This document shows, piece by piece, positions 34,374 to 43,703 of a DNA stretch of 64,000 bases. Numbering within the stretch: position 1 is the first letter of the stretch; each line of letters begins with the position of its first letter. Below the pieces are notes generated by a model. That model had not been told where the DNA came from. It did no database searches and saw only the letters and a program-made list of their open reading frames with translations. Both the position numbers and the translations under genes were made by a program. Source of the stretch: Sedimentibacter saalensis (lineage in GTDB: Bacteria; Bacillota; Clostridia; Tissierellales; Sedimentibacteraceae); contig NZ_VLKH01000003.1 of NCBI RefSeq assembly GCF_007830175.1, forward strand, positions 186,001 through 250,000. Reading direction: 5' to 3'.

Positions 34374-34459
34374 ATCACCTCCCTAACATCATTTTATGCA
34401 GACATGCATTTATTGTTACCTTAATCTTCTCATGATTCACAATGCAAACTATATTTTCA

Positions 34460-34680
<221 letters not shown>

Positions 34681-34773
34681 TCAATATTTTTTCAATACAT
34701 AAATAAAAACGTAGATTTACTGGATGTATATGTTTATAATATAAATAGCGAAAGAAGCAGGAAGGAGAACATT

Positions 34774-35355
34774 ATGTCTCAGATAACAAAGCGGGCGTTA
34801 GAAGCTTCTTTGAAAAATCTACTTCTTAAAAAGCCCCTTGATAAAATAACCATCACCGATATTGCTGAAGATTGCGGTATTAACCGCATGACCTTTTATT
34901 ATCATTTTAAGGACATATATGACCTTGTAGAATGGTCGTGCATTGAAGATGCAACGAAAGCACTTGAAGGCAAGAAGACATATGATACGTGGCAGCAAGG
35001 TTTTATGCAGATATTTGAAGCAGTATTGGAGAACAAACCATTTATTCTTAATGTATATCGTTCTGTTAGCCGGGAACAAGTAGAAATATATCTGTATAAG
35101 TTAACGTACAATCTACTGATAGGTGTTGTGGATGAAAAGGCTGCTAATATGGCTGTCCGAGAAGAGGACAAGAAGTTTATAGCTGATTTTTATAAATATG
35201 CTTTTGTGGGATTGATGCTGGATTGGGTTAAGAACGATATGAAAGAAGAACCACAAATAATTATTGATCATCTTTCTGTTCTGATGCATGAAAATATTAC
35301 CTCAGCACTGAACCGTTATAGAACCGACAACAATACATCAAAAACCGATGAATGA
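34774..35355 (+). CDS. TetR family regulator (DhaS-like)
   Basis: A 193-residue repressor-type protein. The start is the ATG behind GGAAGGAG; a longer frame upstream is not protein-like. The helix-turn-helix reads KKPLDKITITDIAEDCGINRMTFYYHFKD, parts of which are the typical TetR signature (residues ~18-45). The C-terminal part resembles TetR_C_8 (DhaS-like). It lies 122 bases before the oleate hydratase gene on the same strand, so it probably controls that gene in response to a fatty acid or membrane stress. Confidence 0.88.
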   Translation: MSQITKRALEASLKNLLLKKPLDKITITDIAEDCGINRMTFYYHFKDIYDLVEWSCIEDATKALEGKKTYDTWQQGFMQIFEAVLENKPFILNVYRSVSREQVEIYLYKLTYNLLIGVVDEKAANMAVREEDKKFIADFYKYAFVGLMLDWVKNDMKEEPQIIIDHLSVLMHENITSALNRYRTDNNTSKTDE

Positions 35356-35477
35356 TAAAAAATATTATAGTCTTGCCGTTATGATAAAAGTTTTATCATG
35401 ACGGCATTTCTGTTTAATGTGGAATTTATTTTATTTTGATAAAATACATACATAAAAAAATATTTTTGGAGGTATAT

Positions 35478-37253
35478 ATGTATTACTCAAGCGGTAACTA
35501 TGAAGCATTTGCACGACCATTGAAACCGGCAGGAGTGGAACACAAGTCTGCATACATCGTCGGCAGCGGCCTTGCAGCATTGACTGCTGCCTGCTATCTC
35601 GTCAGGGACGGACAAATGAAGGGCGAACATGTCCATATTCTTGAAAAAGAACCAATCCCGGGAGGAGCCTGTGACGGCTACAAGTATGAGAATGTAGGAT
35701 ATGTCATGCGCGGGGGCCGTGAAATGGACAATCACTTTGAGGTTATGTGGGACTTATTCCGTTCTATCCCCTCTATTGAGACTGAAGGCGTAAGTGTTCT
35801 GGATGAATATTACTGGCTCAATAAAAAAGACCCAAACTATTCCCTCTGCCGTGCAACGGTCAATCGTGGCGAGGATGCCCACACAGACGGCAAGTTTGAC
35901 ATATCAGACAAGGGTGCCATGGAGATCATGAATCTATTCTTCACTCCAAACGAAAAGTTGCAGGACAAGCGCATCACTGATGTATTCGATGATGAAGTGC
36001 TGTCATCGAACTTCTGGCTTTATTGGCGTACGATGTTTGCCTTTGAAAACTGGCACAGCGCATTGGAAATGAAGCTTTATATCCAGCGTTTTATCCATCA
36101 TATAGGTGGTCTGCCGGATTTTAAGGCTCTGCGTTTCACGAAGTACAATCAATATGAGTCCATGATATTGCCAATGGTAAAATATCTGGAAAGCTTCGGC
36201 GTCCAGTTCCACTACGGTGTTAAGGTTGTTAATGTAAAGTTTGATTGCTCCGGCAATAAAAAACAGGCAACTAGCATTGAAATAATTCGTGAAGGCAAAA
36301 ATGACAGCATTGATTTGACAGAAAATGATCTGGTGTTCATAACTAACGGCGGCTGTGTAGAAAATTCAACAATTGGAGATCAGAATTCGCCAGCCGTATT
36401 CAACACGGAAATCAAAGCAGGTGGAGGCTGGGACATGTGGCGTAAAATTGCAGCACAGGACCCCTCCTTCGGACATCCCGATAAGTTCTGCCATGACCCG
36501 GAGCAGTCCAATTGGATGAGTGCTACCGTTACAACTCTCGACCAGCGTATTATTCCGTATATCAAGAATATTTGCAAGCGTGATCCATTCTCAGGCAAAG
36601 TGGTGACCGGGGGCATCGTCACAGCGAAGGATTCATCTTGGCTTCTTAGCTGGACAATCAATCGCCAGCCGCAGTTCCGCCAGCAATCCAAGGATCAGTG
36701 CCTTGTGTGGGTATACGGTTTATTCTCCGATAAACCAGGTGATTACATTAAAAAGCCCATGCGTGATTGCACAGGAAAAGAAATCTGCATGGAATGGCTG
36801 TATCACATAGGAGTGCCTGAAAACGAAATTGAAGACATGGCTGCTAAAAGTGCCAATACCGTTCCCTGCATGATGCCTTACATCACTGCTTTCTTCATGC
36901 CCCGTGCTTATGGAGACAGACCTGATGTTGTACCTAATGGAGCTGTCAACTTTGCTTTCCTGGGACAGTTTGCAGAAACAGCCCGTGATACAATTTTCAC
37001 CACCGAGTATTCCATGCGTACAGGCATGGAAGCTGTTTACACACTTCTTGGTATAGACCGCGGTGTACCGGAAGTATGGGGCAGCGTATATGATTTGCGC
37101 AACCTGCTAAACGCCACAGTACAGCTTCGTGACGGTAAAAAAGCAATTGACATGGACCTTGGTTTCAAGGAAAAAATAGTATTGAAAAAAGTTCTCAAAA
37201 AAATTAAGGGAACAGATATTGAAAGGCTATTGAAGGAATACAATATCATTTGA
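35478..37253 (+). CDS. ohyA: Oleate hydratase
   Basis: A 591-residue FAD-dependent fatty acid hydratase adding water to the double bond of oleate to give 10-hydroxystearate. Features are AYIVGSGLAALTAACYLVRDG (dinucleotide-binding), GACDGYKYENVGYVMRGGREMDNHFE, MFAFENWHSALEMKLYI, LRFTKYNQYESMI, and NFAFLGQFAETARDTIFTTEYS near the C-terminus. Family length. The start is the ATG behind GGAGGTATAT. Arg codons here are mostly CGT/CGC and the GC content is higher than in neighbours, which use AGA, a sign of acquisition from another lineage. Such enzymes detoxify host or dietary unsaturated fatty acids. Confidence 0.95.
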   Translation: MYYSSGNYEAFARPLKPAGVEHKSAYIVGSGLAALTAACYLVRDGQMKGEHVHILEKEPIPGGACDGYKYENVGYVMRGGREMDNHFEVMWDLFRSIPSIETEGVSVLDEYYWLNKKDPNYSLCRATVNRGEDAHTDGKFDISDKGAMEIMNLFFTPNEKLQDKRITDVFDDEVLSSNFWLYWRTMFAFENWHSALEMKLYIQRFIHHIGGLPDFKALRFTKYNQYESMILPMVKYLESFGVQFHYGVKVVNVKFDCSGNKKQATSIEIIREGKNDSIDLTENDLVFITNGGCVENSTIGDQNSPAVFNTEIKAGGGWDMWRKIAAQDPSFGHPDKFCHDPEQSNWMSATVTTLDQRIIPYIKNICKRDPFSGKVVTGGIVTAKDSSWLLSWTINRQPQFRQQSKDQCLVWVYGLFSDKPGDYIKKPMRDCTGKEICMEWLYHIGVPENEIEDMAAKSANTVPCMMPYITAFFMPRAYGDRPDVVPNGAVNFAFLGQFAETARDTIFTTEYSMRTGMEAVYTLLGIDRGVPEVWGSVYDLRNLLNATVQLRDGKKAIDMDLGFKEKIVLKKVLKKIKGTDIERLLKEYNII

Positions 37254-37318
37254 TAATATAAGCGGCATGATTTCGCTCATACCGCACATGTTGATGGCAA
37301 AGTATATATTTGGACGTT

Positions 37319-37392
37319 GTCATTCTGAGGTGCAGCCGAAGAATCTCATGTTTTCAATAAAGATGAGATCCTTCACTATAGTTCAGGATGAC
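37319..37392 (-). repeat. MITE-like palindromic repeat, copy 1
   Basis: Ends GTCATTCTGAG and TTCAGGATGAC are imperfect inverted repeats. They enclose GAATCTCATG and AGATGAGATCCTTCACTATAG. Three further copies lie at 45592, 50066 and 53799; this one is in the opposite orientation to the last two. It lies directly after ohyA. Confidence 0.8.
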
Positions 37393-37423
37393 AGCGTAAG
37401 GTTTTTTGTTAACTATATACAAA

Positions 37424-38086
37424 TTAATTTAATATTTTTTCTTTTCTAAACATTGTTCCGAACACCACAGCTAATATGATGCAGCTAAATAATACGGCTC
37501 TTTCCATAATCATATTTGTCAAGACTGTTCCTAAAATAACTCCAAAAATAAAAAATAAGATAATTCCATACAACTCCAGTCCCTTAGTCAGTTCCTGAAC
37601 ATTTTTTGTGTGATAATATATAAACAACTGTTCTGTTGCACTGCGAAGGTTACCCGTACACATGGTTGTGGTATATTTTCTGAAGCACTCAAACTGCAGG
37701 GCACATACAAAGGAAATTGCCGAGTTGACAATCAAGTCCATGTTTCCCTTAGGAACAAATGCAACAACAGTTAATATAACAATTTCCACAGCCACAACAA
37801 TTTGTCTCCAATGAATGAGTGAATTTTGTTTAAATCTGCTCCTAATTAACTCTGATAAGACAATTCCCAAAATAAATGCTGCAATTGGTATCATGTAGTG
37901 AATTGTACTGCTAAAGTTTTTCTGTGAAATATTCAATCCCATAAGAACGATGTTTCCTGTTTGTGCATTGGCAAAAACCTTTCCTCGTGAAATATATGTA
38001 TAAGCATCAAGGAACCCGCCAACAACTGCCAGCAAGGCACCTACCACGTATGATTCTGACATCTGAGTATATTCTCTTTTTAACAT
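37424..38086 (-). CDS. YoaK/DUF1275 family membrane protein
   Basis: A 220-residue protein with six hydrophobic segments, of the DUF1275 (YoaK) family. ALLAVVGGFLDAYTYISRGK, FANAQTGNIVLMGLNIS, CALQFECFRK and TTMCTGNLRSATEQLF are the family motifs. Function unknown. I start at 38086 behind TTGGAGGTTAAAT; an earlier ATG has no ribosome site. It is a single gene, convergent with ohyA. The 38087-38508 gap upstream is AT-rich and shows nothing recognisable. Confidence 0.85.
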   Translation of the reverse strand: MLKREYTQMSESYVVGALLAVVGGFLDAYTYISRGKVFANAQTGNIVLMGLNISQKNFSSTIHYMIPIAAFILGIVLSELIRSRFKQNSLIHWRQIVVAVEIVILTVVAFVPKGNMDLIVNSAISFVCALQFECFRKYTTTMCTGNLRSATEQLFIYYHTKNVQELTKGLELYGIILFFIFGVILGTVLTNMIMERAVLFSCIILAVVFGTMFRKEKILN

Positions 38087-38508
38087 ATTTAACCTCCAAT
38101 TCAATTTAAACATAAAATAAAAAATATTAAGTCGTCATATAACACTGCGACTTAATATGATATTGTACTACAAAAATATTAAAAACTCTATGAATCTTTT
38201 TAAAATTTATATATTCCACTAATCGGGTATGTTTCAATTAAACGCCGTTTTAACGTTACGAATTTACATATTTCAATTGAGAAGGTTGTATAAAATCATT
38301 CAAAACCTTGCAATATACTTATTAGGTGCATCTATTTAATAACGAGTTTACTTCAGAGATGCAACTTCAATTATACAATATAAAATATGCTTTAAATAAA
38401 TTTGAATTATCTTACGAAAATAGCAATAGCCAATGCGATAATATATTAGCATGACTTCTGCTGATTTATCATTGCATTGACTTTCACTTATTGAAAAAAC
38501 GCTAAAGC
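38087..38508. other. Intergenic region without recognisable content
   Basis: AT-rich, no convincing reading frame, terminator or RNA motif. It should contain the YoaK-gene promoter (minus strand) and the 3' end of the anti-sigma transcript. Confidence 0.35.
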
Positions 38509-39564
38509 TCAATTAGAAATCGAAAATGTTTCACCGAAGATATAAAACTCCTTCACAAGCTCTGCAGAAATAGGGAGATCGTAAGAGATGTTTATCACAA
38601 ACGCCGAAACTGGCTTATTCGCACCGTCTTTACCACTCATGATAACATAGCTGAAATCCTCTTCTGAAAGTATGGTGCCATCAGAGAGTGTGACACTTAT
38701 ACTCCCAACTTCAGACGAAAATGCCTCCATAACATCCTTATTATGTAAATTGTATGAAAGTACTATTGTAGAGCTCATAGGAGTTATTTTAATATTCTCA
38801 AGCATAAAATTGTTTTCATTTACTGTAACTGGCTTCCGTATAAGAAAAGTTCTGCTGTATTTACTTCCATCTGTTAGCTCCAACTTGAATTTCCATTTAT
38901 CCTTATATAAGGGTTTCATTACAAGAGCGGTGCCATTGCTAACATAATATCCAAAATTTTCGAGCATTATTGAATACGTACCAGCTTCAAATTCATTATG
39001 GTTTATTATAGTGTAGAGTATCTCGAACTGATTATCCGCAAGAGTAGGATCATCCTCACTATAATAATATCGTACACTCGTCTGTTCCATGTTTTTGAGT
39101 AGGCTTCCGTCAATCTCAGATTCGAACCTATAATTCATGAGAGTTTCATATCCTGTATCAAATAGCACACTTTGCAACTCCTTTGCAGTAATTCTCAACA
39201 TTACCATCGCCATATTTCCACTGGATATAACGTCCATAACTTCGATTTTAATTTCATTAGTCTCGATAACTGTTCCAATTGTTGTTCCAGAAATAGCACT
39301 AAGTTGCTCGACATTCATATAATCATATACGCCACCAGAACTTTCCGCCTTATTTGTAAACAGCTGAATAAAATATCCTCCAACAATTGAAACCGCCAAA
39401 ACTGTGGTAGATAAAATTATTGCTAATATCAAAACAGCAGTTGCAGTCAAAGGTAATCGCCTACGTCTAACTGTGGTTTCTGACAGCCCTTCTATTTCAA
39501 CGTATAGTTTTTCCTTCCATTCTGTCGGTGTTATAATATTTTTAAAGTTATTGAAATCACTCAT
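38509..39564 (-). CDS. Anti-sigma-factor-like membrane protein (DUF4179 type)
   Basis: A 351-residue protein. A short cytoplasmic N-terminus (residues 1-38) is followed by one membrane helix (TATAVLILAIILSTTVLAV) and an outer region of beta structure. It resembles the DUF4179 family found next to ECF sigma factors. The ATG overlaps the sigma-factor stop by eight bases, so the two are translated together. The N-terminal piece probably binds the sigma factor. What the external domain senses is unknown. Confidence 0.8.
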   Translation of the reverse strand: MSDFNNFKNIITPTEWKEKLYVEIEGLSETTVRRRRLPLTATAVLILAIILSTTVLAVSIVGGYFIQLFTNKAESSGGVYDYMNVEQLSAISGTTIGTVIETNEIKIEVMDVISSGNMAMVMLRITAKELQSVLFDTGYETLMNYRFESEIDGSLLKNMEQTSVRYYYSEDDPTLADNQFEILYTIINHNEFEAGTYSIMLENFGYYVSNGTALVMKPLYKDKWKFKLELTDGSKYSRTFLIRKPVTVNENNFMLENIKITPMSSTIVLSYNLHNKDVMEAFSSEVGSISVTLSDGTILSEEDFSYVIMSGKDGANKPVSAFVINISYDLPISAELVKEFYIFGETFSISN

Positions 39565-40036
39565 CTTTAATCACATCCTTTAACATTTCTCTTCCACGTT
39601 TAAGTTGAGATTTTATTGTGTTTTCGTTTCTTTTGAGAATTTCAACAAGCTCCTTAATGCTGTATCCCTCATAATGATATAGATAAATTACCTCGGAATA
39701 TTTGTATGGCAGGGTTCTAACTGCATACAGCAAGCTCCAATCGAATTTCTCTATATACGGAATCACCAGCTTATCTATGTCGAAGTGATTTCTGCGAAAT
39801 AGCTTCCGATGTATATCCCGACTTTCATTTATAGTGACGGTTATAAGCCATCGTCGAATCTCTTCATCTGGTTTTTGCCACATCTCCTTTGAATTATATA
39901 GCTTAATAAATACATTTTGCCAACAGTCTTCAGCATCTGCGAGGCAATTAAAACGGAGATAGCATATACGTGTTACCATGTCAGAATATTTTTCAACATG
40001 GTTAACATATAAATCGTTCGCAATCAATAAATTCAT
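39557..40036 (-). CDS. ECF-type RNA polymerase sigma factor
   Basis: A 159-residue sigma-70 family factor of the extracytoplasmic type. Region 2 spans ~10-80 (YSDMVTRICYLRFNCLADAEDCWQNVFIKLY). Region 4 spans ~105-155 (LPYKYSEVIYLYHYEGYSIKELVEIL, NENTIKSQLKRGREML). No other domains. It forms an operon with the overlapping anti-sigma gene and probably autoregulates. The promoter it recognises is not evident in the 40037-40387 gap. Confidence 0.92.
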   Translation of the reverse strand: MNLLIANDLYVNHVEKYSDMVTRICYLRFNCLADAEDCWQNVFIKLYNSKEMWQKPDEEIRRWLITVTINESRDIHRKLFRRNHFDIDKLVIPYIEKFDWSLLYAVRTLPYKYSEVIYLYHYEGYSIKELVEILKRNENTIKSQLKRGREMLKDVIKDE

Positions 40037-40387
40037 GTCTACATAACCACCTCTTTAACTATAGAACGTTTCAGGATAGCTTTTGGTTGCATTGTAATTT
40101 AAAAATTTATTATATTATACCATAAATTATATTTTACATAATTATTTGCACGCATTTTTGCAGTCATTTTTACACACTATTTTGCAAGTGTAATGAATTT
40201 ATTACATATGCTTTTTCTTGCAAAAACCTATGCAAAAATTAATGAAATCTTTATTAAAAGCAATATAAATGTTGAAATTTAAATAAAATTAAAGAGTGCA
40301 AAACTTATTGTAATTTTGCACTCAAAAACAATTGAAACTTGTTGTTTGCACATCTAAAGTAAACCCGTTACTTTTTTATTGGATTAT
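40037..40387. other. Intergenic region with a terminator at 40294-40323
   Basis: Mostly AT-rich. It should carry the sigma-factor operon promoter. GAGTGCAAAA (40294-40303) pairs with TTTTGCACTC (40314-40323). On the minus strand this hairpin is followed by a T-rich tract, so it probably ends the lipoprotein transcript. Confidence 0.55.
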
Positions 40388-40978
40388 TTATTTTGGCTTC
40401 TTTACTTCGCCATTAAAATAAAAATCCTTTTCATTTGCTTTTATATATTCATGAAGTTTCTCTAACATTGACTTCTCACTGGTATAATATCTGTCATCAA
40501 GTTCGCTGAAATCGGGTTCATATTTTTCCAATTCATCACGACGTTTTTCCCTGTCTTTATTTGGCTTTCCGCCAAGCATAACAGCAGATTCCTTAATTAT
40601 GTCATAGTTTTCTGACGCTCCTATTTCTTGAAAACCTTTCATTGCATCTTCCCATACTATTCCTGTGGAATTGTAATAAAACTGGTCATGACCTCCGTTA
40701 TTTACCTCTGATAAATACCATTCAATTGCAAAAACATATCGTTGCGGTTTTGTGAATTTCGCTAAATCTTTGTTGTATTGCTTTTCGCCATCATAAATGC
40801 TCACGCTCCACCAAACAGGTTCAATAACCCTAAAATCATCATTTGATGAAATTATAGCATCATCTACCACTATTTTTTCTGTTATGTATTCTACTTTATT
40901 TACATCATTCGAATTTTTATCACAACCACTTAATATGACTATCAACAGTATGAATACCAAAACAATTGCATTTTTCAT
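40388..40978 (-). CDS. DUF4375 lipoprotein
   Basis: A 196-residue lipoprotein. The signal sequence ends in a lipobox, VILSGC, near residue 18-20. The mature part matches DUF4375 (RYVFAIEWYLSEVNNGGHDQFYYNSTGIVWEDAMKG in outline, then YDIIKESAVMLGGKPNKDR). Function unknown. I start at 40978, eight bases after GGAGG. It stands alone. Confidence 0.85.
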   Translation of the reverse strand: MKNAIVLVFILLIVILSGCDKNSNDVNKVEYITEKIVVDDAIISSNDDFRVIEPVWWSVSIYDGEKQYNKDLAKFTKPQRYVFAIEWYLSEVNNGGHDQFYYNSTGIVWEDAMKGFQEIGASENYDIIKESAVMLGGKPNKDREKRRDELEKYEPDFSELDDRYYTSEKSMLEKLHEYIKANEKDFYFNGEVKKPK

Positions 40979-41335
40979 GAACATTTCCTCCTGGCGATTA
41001 TATATATTAAATTTTACTTTATTTCACCATATTCCTAATAGGGTTTATCTGAAGGGATACTGCTATAACCATTAGCGCTATTTTTGTATTATTTTATTAA
41101 TATTTAATTTCATTTTTATCCCATTCCATAGTTTAGTTTGATTAGGTCTATATTTACCAGATAATTGTACTTATTTACAACTTAAAATTGTTCCAACGAC
41201 TAAATCACACAGTGGGTCATAAAACACCTTTTCTTTTTCTAACTCTACATACTTGACTGTCATCTTATTTTTCAAGCACCTAAGTTCATGACCATGGAAA
41301 TATCCGGTTATTTCAGCTACACCTATGTATAGCCC
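40979..41335. other. Intergenic region with a short possible gene remnant
   Basis: On the minus strand, right after the DUF362 stop and in the same frame, about 50 codons without stop read IGVAEITGYFHGHELRCLKN and onward to VVGTILSCK (about 41175-41330). There is no start codon or ribosome site at the front. It may be a decayed gene end. The rest is AT-rich. Confidence 0.35.
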
Positions 41336-42484
41336 TTATACGCTAAGCCTTGCTATTATGCCTGCTATAACATTGTCTTTTTTCAATTCAACAGCCTTGT
41401 GCATGCACAATTCATGACAACACATGCATTCAATGCATTTATTGTAATCAATTTTCTTAGTACTTACATCTATTGCTTTTACAGGACAGCTTTCTACACA
41501 CATATTGCATTGCTTACATTTCTTTTTATTAATTTCAGGCTTTGTTTTAAAAAAGTCTATTACCTTAATTACTGACTTATTATTTTTTTGTTTTGTACTC
41601 CTGAAATTTTTAGGCAACTTAAAACCTTCTAAATGTGGAATATAATTATAATCGCCAACTATTTCTATTTCATCCGGATTATATTGACCCAAGTTTCTTT
41701 TTTTTGCTGCACTTAAAACAGGTATATCATCAAGCATCATTCCAAGCATATTAACAGCTATTGTATCCAAAGCTAACGGGTCTGTGCTTATCAGAATTTT
41801 GTTTGACTTGTAAACAGTTCCCGCTGTAGGGCCTTCTCCCTGCATGGAAATTATGCCGTCCATTATATGAAGATCAAATTTAGCTGCTTCATGTATATCA
41901 GCTAAAATTTCACCAAAATCTTCTTTGTCGGGTGCCATTTTATGATACATGGCCTTTCGAAGCCCTGGTATGCAGCCAAATACATTTTTTACTGCTCCTG
42001 TATAAATATTTGCAGAGTGAGTTTTTAATTTTGGCACATTAATTACCACATCTGCATCAAAAAGCGGTTTTGCCAGGTACATCTTTTCCTTGAACTTACC
42101 ATGGGGCTGCACTTCAAAGACACCTTCTCTGTCAAAGTTTTTTATGATTGCACCTTCCTCTTCAGCTACCTTGTCATATCCTGTAACTTTAAAGCCTTGA
42201 GCAGTTGGTGCAATACCGGCTATGGCTCCTCCAGAACTATCTCCAATCCACACTGTACAACCCTTATTTTTTAATATTCTTGTTAATGCCCTTACAAATT
42301 CACTGTGAGTGACTGCAGCCGAATCAGAAGATTTAGGTCCTATAAGATTAACCTTGAGCAATACAACATTACCTGTCTTGACAAATTTATCCCATCCTCC
42401 TAATCTTTCCATACCATTGTTTATTTTAACAATTATGTCATCTACTGAATAGTCTTTACATTCCTGGATAATAACTTTATTCAT
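41336..42484 (-). CDS. DUF362 protein with C-terminal 2x[4Fe-4S] ferredoxin domain
   Basis: A 382-residue protein. The DUF362 domain (~30-280) shows LLKVNLIGP, VWIGDSSGGAIAG, DVVINVPKLKTHS, TGAVKNVFGCIPG and DPLALDTIA. The C-terminal ~70 residues hold two cysteine clusters, CKQCNMCVESCP and CIECMCCHELC, for two [4Fe-4S] centres. Such proteins are frequent in anaerobes and are presumed redox enzymes or scaffolds of unknown reaction. I start at 42484 (AAAGGAAATATAGCA before ATG). It is monocistronic. Confidence 0.9.
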   Translation of the reverse strand: MNKVIIQECKDYSVDDIIVKINNGMERLGGWDKFVKTGNVVLLKVNLIGPKSSDSAAVTHSEFVRALTRILKNKGCTVWIGDSSGGAIAGIAPTAQGFKVTGYDKVAEEEGAIIKNFDREGVFEVQPHGKFKEKMYLAKPLFDADVVINVPKLKTHSANIYTGAVKNVFGCIPGLRKAMYHKMAPDKEDFGEILADIHEAAKFDLHIMDGIISMQGEGPTAGTVYKSNKILISTDPLALDTIAVNMLGMMLDDIPVLSAAKKRNLGQYNPDEIEIVGDYNYIPHLEGFKLPKNFRSTKQKNNKSVIKVIDFFKTKPEINKKKCKQCNMCVESCPVKAIDVSTKKIDYNKCIECMCCHELCMHKAVELKKDNVIAGIIARLSV

Positions 42485-42704
42485 TGCTATATTTCCTTTC
42501 TGTAAATAGTAGTTTTTCAATGTCTTCCTTATACTATATTTTACTACATAATTTATAGGTATAAAATAATTTTTTCAAATATAACTTATGGGTGTTTATA
42601 AGGTTCGATACCATTAATTTTCCTTATTTTTCATATAGGTATATCATTTAATTGTGATTTATTATATAATTTATTTATGTCATCTTATTAAATGGGGGTA
42701 GGCT

Positions 42705-43691
42705 GTGAGTTTATTTTGGTTTGATAGGCTTCAATATTCAGAAGTATTAGAAAAACTGATTATTTTTGAATTTTTTGAAACAGACTCATTACATATCAAT
42801 AGGATTACTGAGGCAACATGGAACTCGGAGCTGGCTAAAGAAATCCTTGATAAATTTACATATGAAAAACATGGTTTAATACGCAGACTTATGATTTCAA
42901 ACAGCAGCATATGCTACTATTTAATATTCTATACAAATAATGATGAAGATAAAAAAATAGTTATTGAATATAAAGATATACATACAAGATGTATCCATGA
43001 GTATGGAAACTTTGAAAATCTTCAAAATTGGTTTCTTGAAATTAACAACATAGATGGAGACGCTCATTCTAAAACCTTGGGTAAAGTTAAAACCTCTACT
43101 GAATATGCAAAAAACTTACTATATAATTACTGGAAATCAGATATAAATGCAGATGATGACCAGGGTCTGGAATTTACTAAAAGGTTATTAACATATAAAA
43201 ATCCTAAGGGAGATCTCATTGAAGCAACTACAAAAGGATTTGATTTTGATTTTTTCATTTTCTTTGAAGCAAGTAATTCCTTAATTAATATAGAATTTGC
43301 TCTTAATTATAAAAATACCAAGGAAAATTATGTATGCACCCCCATGAAGTATTGCTGGGGATATGGTCCTCCTGGTGTTCCTGATAATCAAATGAAATAT
43401 AACAGACTGTGGAAGGCTACAAAATTGCTGAATGGAGAATTTTCAATATTAAACTACAGTGAAAATAACAATGACATAGGGTTTAGCATTATAAATGATT
43501 TAGATTATAATAAAGGTTTTTTAAATGAAACAAAATATATAATCTCCAAAGATAACTTTGAAAAATCCATTTTTGAAACTGCCAGCGAACGCTGCTTGTC
43601 TTTTAAGCATTTTAAGGATAACAGCAAACAAATTAAGCAATACGGCAATGATTTTTTTAATGAATGGAAAACAAATAGAAGCAAGTACTAA
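42705..43691 (+). CDS. Unknown protein in operon with AlwI-family endonuclease
   Basis: A 328-residue soluble protein starting at GTG behind GGGGGTAGGCT. I do not recognise its family. The middle part reads ATTKGFDFDFFIFFE, then LINIEFALNYKNTK, then DNQMKYNRLWKATKLLNG. An Asp followed about 15-20 residues later by an E-x-x pattern in a strand is reminiscent of PD-(D/E)xK nucleases, but this is weak. The gene ends 12 bases before the endonuclease gene, so they share a transcript. Some AlwI-type enzymes (BspD6I, BsrDI, BtsI) need a separate smaller subunit to cut the second strand, and this could be such a subunit. It could also be a specificity or control protein. Confidence 0.6.
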   Translation: MSLFWFDRLQYSEVLEKLIIFEFFETDSLHINRITEATWNSELAKEILDKFTYEKHGLIRRLMISNSSICYYLIFYTNNDEDKKIVIEYKDIHTRCIHEYGNFENLQNWFLEINNIDGDAHSKTLGKVKTSTEYAKNLLYNYWKSDINADDDQGLEFTKRLLTYKNPKGDLIEATTKGFDFDFFIFFEASNSLINIEFALNYKNTKENYVCTPMKYCWGYGPPGVPDNQMKYNRLWKATKLLNGEFSILNYSENNNDIGFSIINDLDYNKGFLNETKYIISKDNFEKSIFETASERCLSFKHFKDNSKQIKQYGNDFFNEWKTNRSKY

Positions 43692-43703
43692 TGAGGTGAA
43701 AAC

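Noticed and set aside
40037-40387. Autoregulated ECF promoter with an AAC-type -35 box
   Set aside because: The region is too AT-rich to pick a convincing motif pair without a second example to compare.
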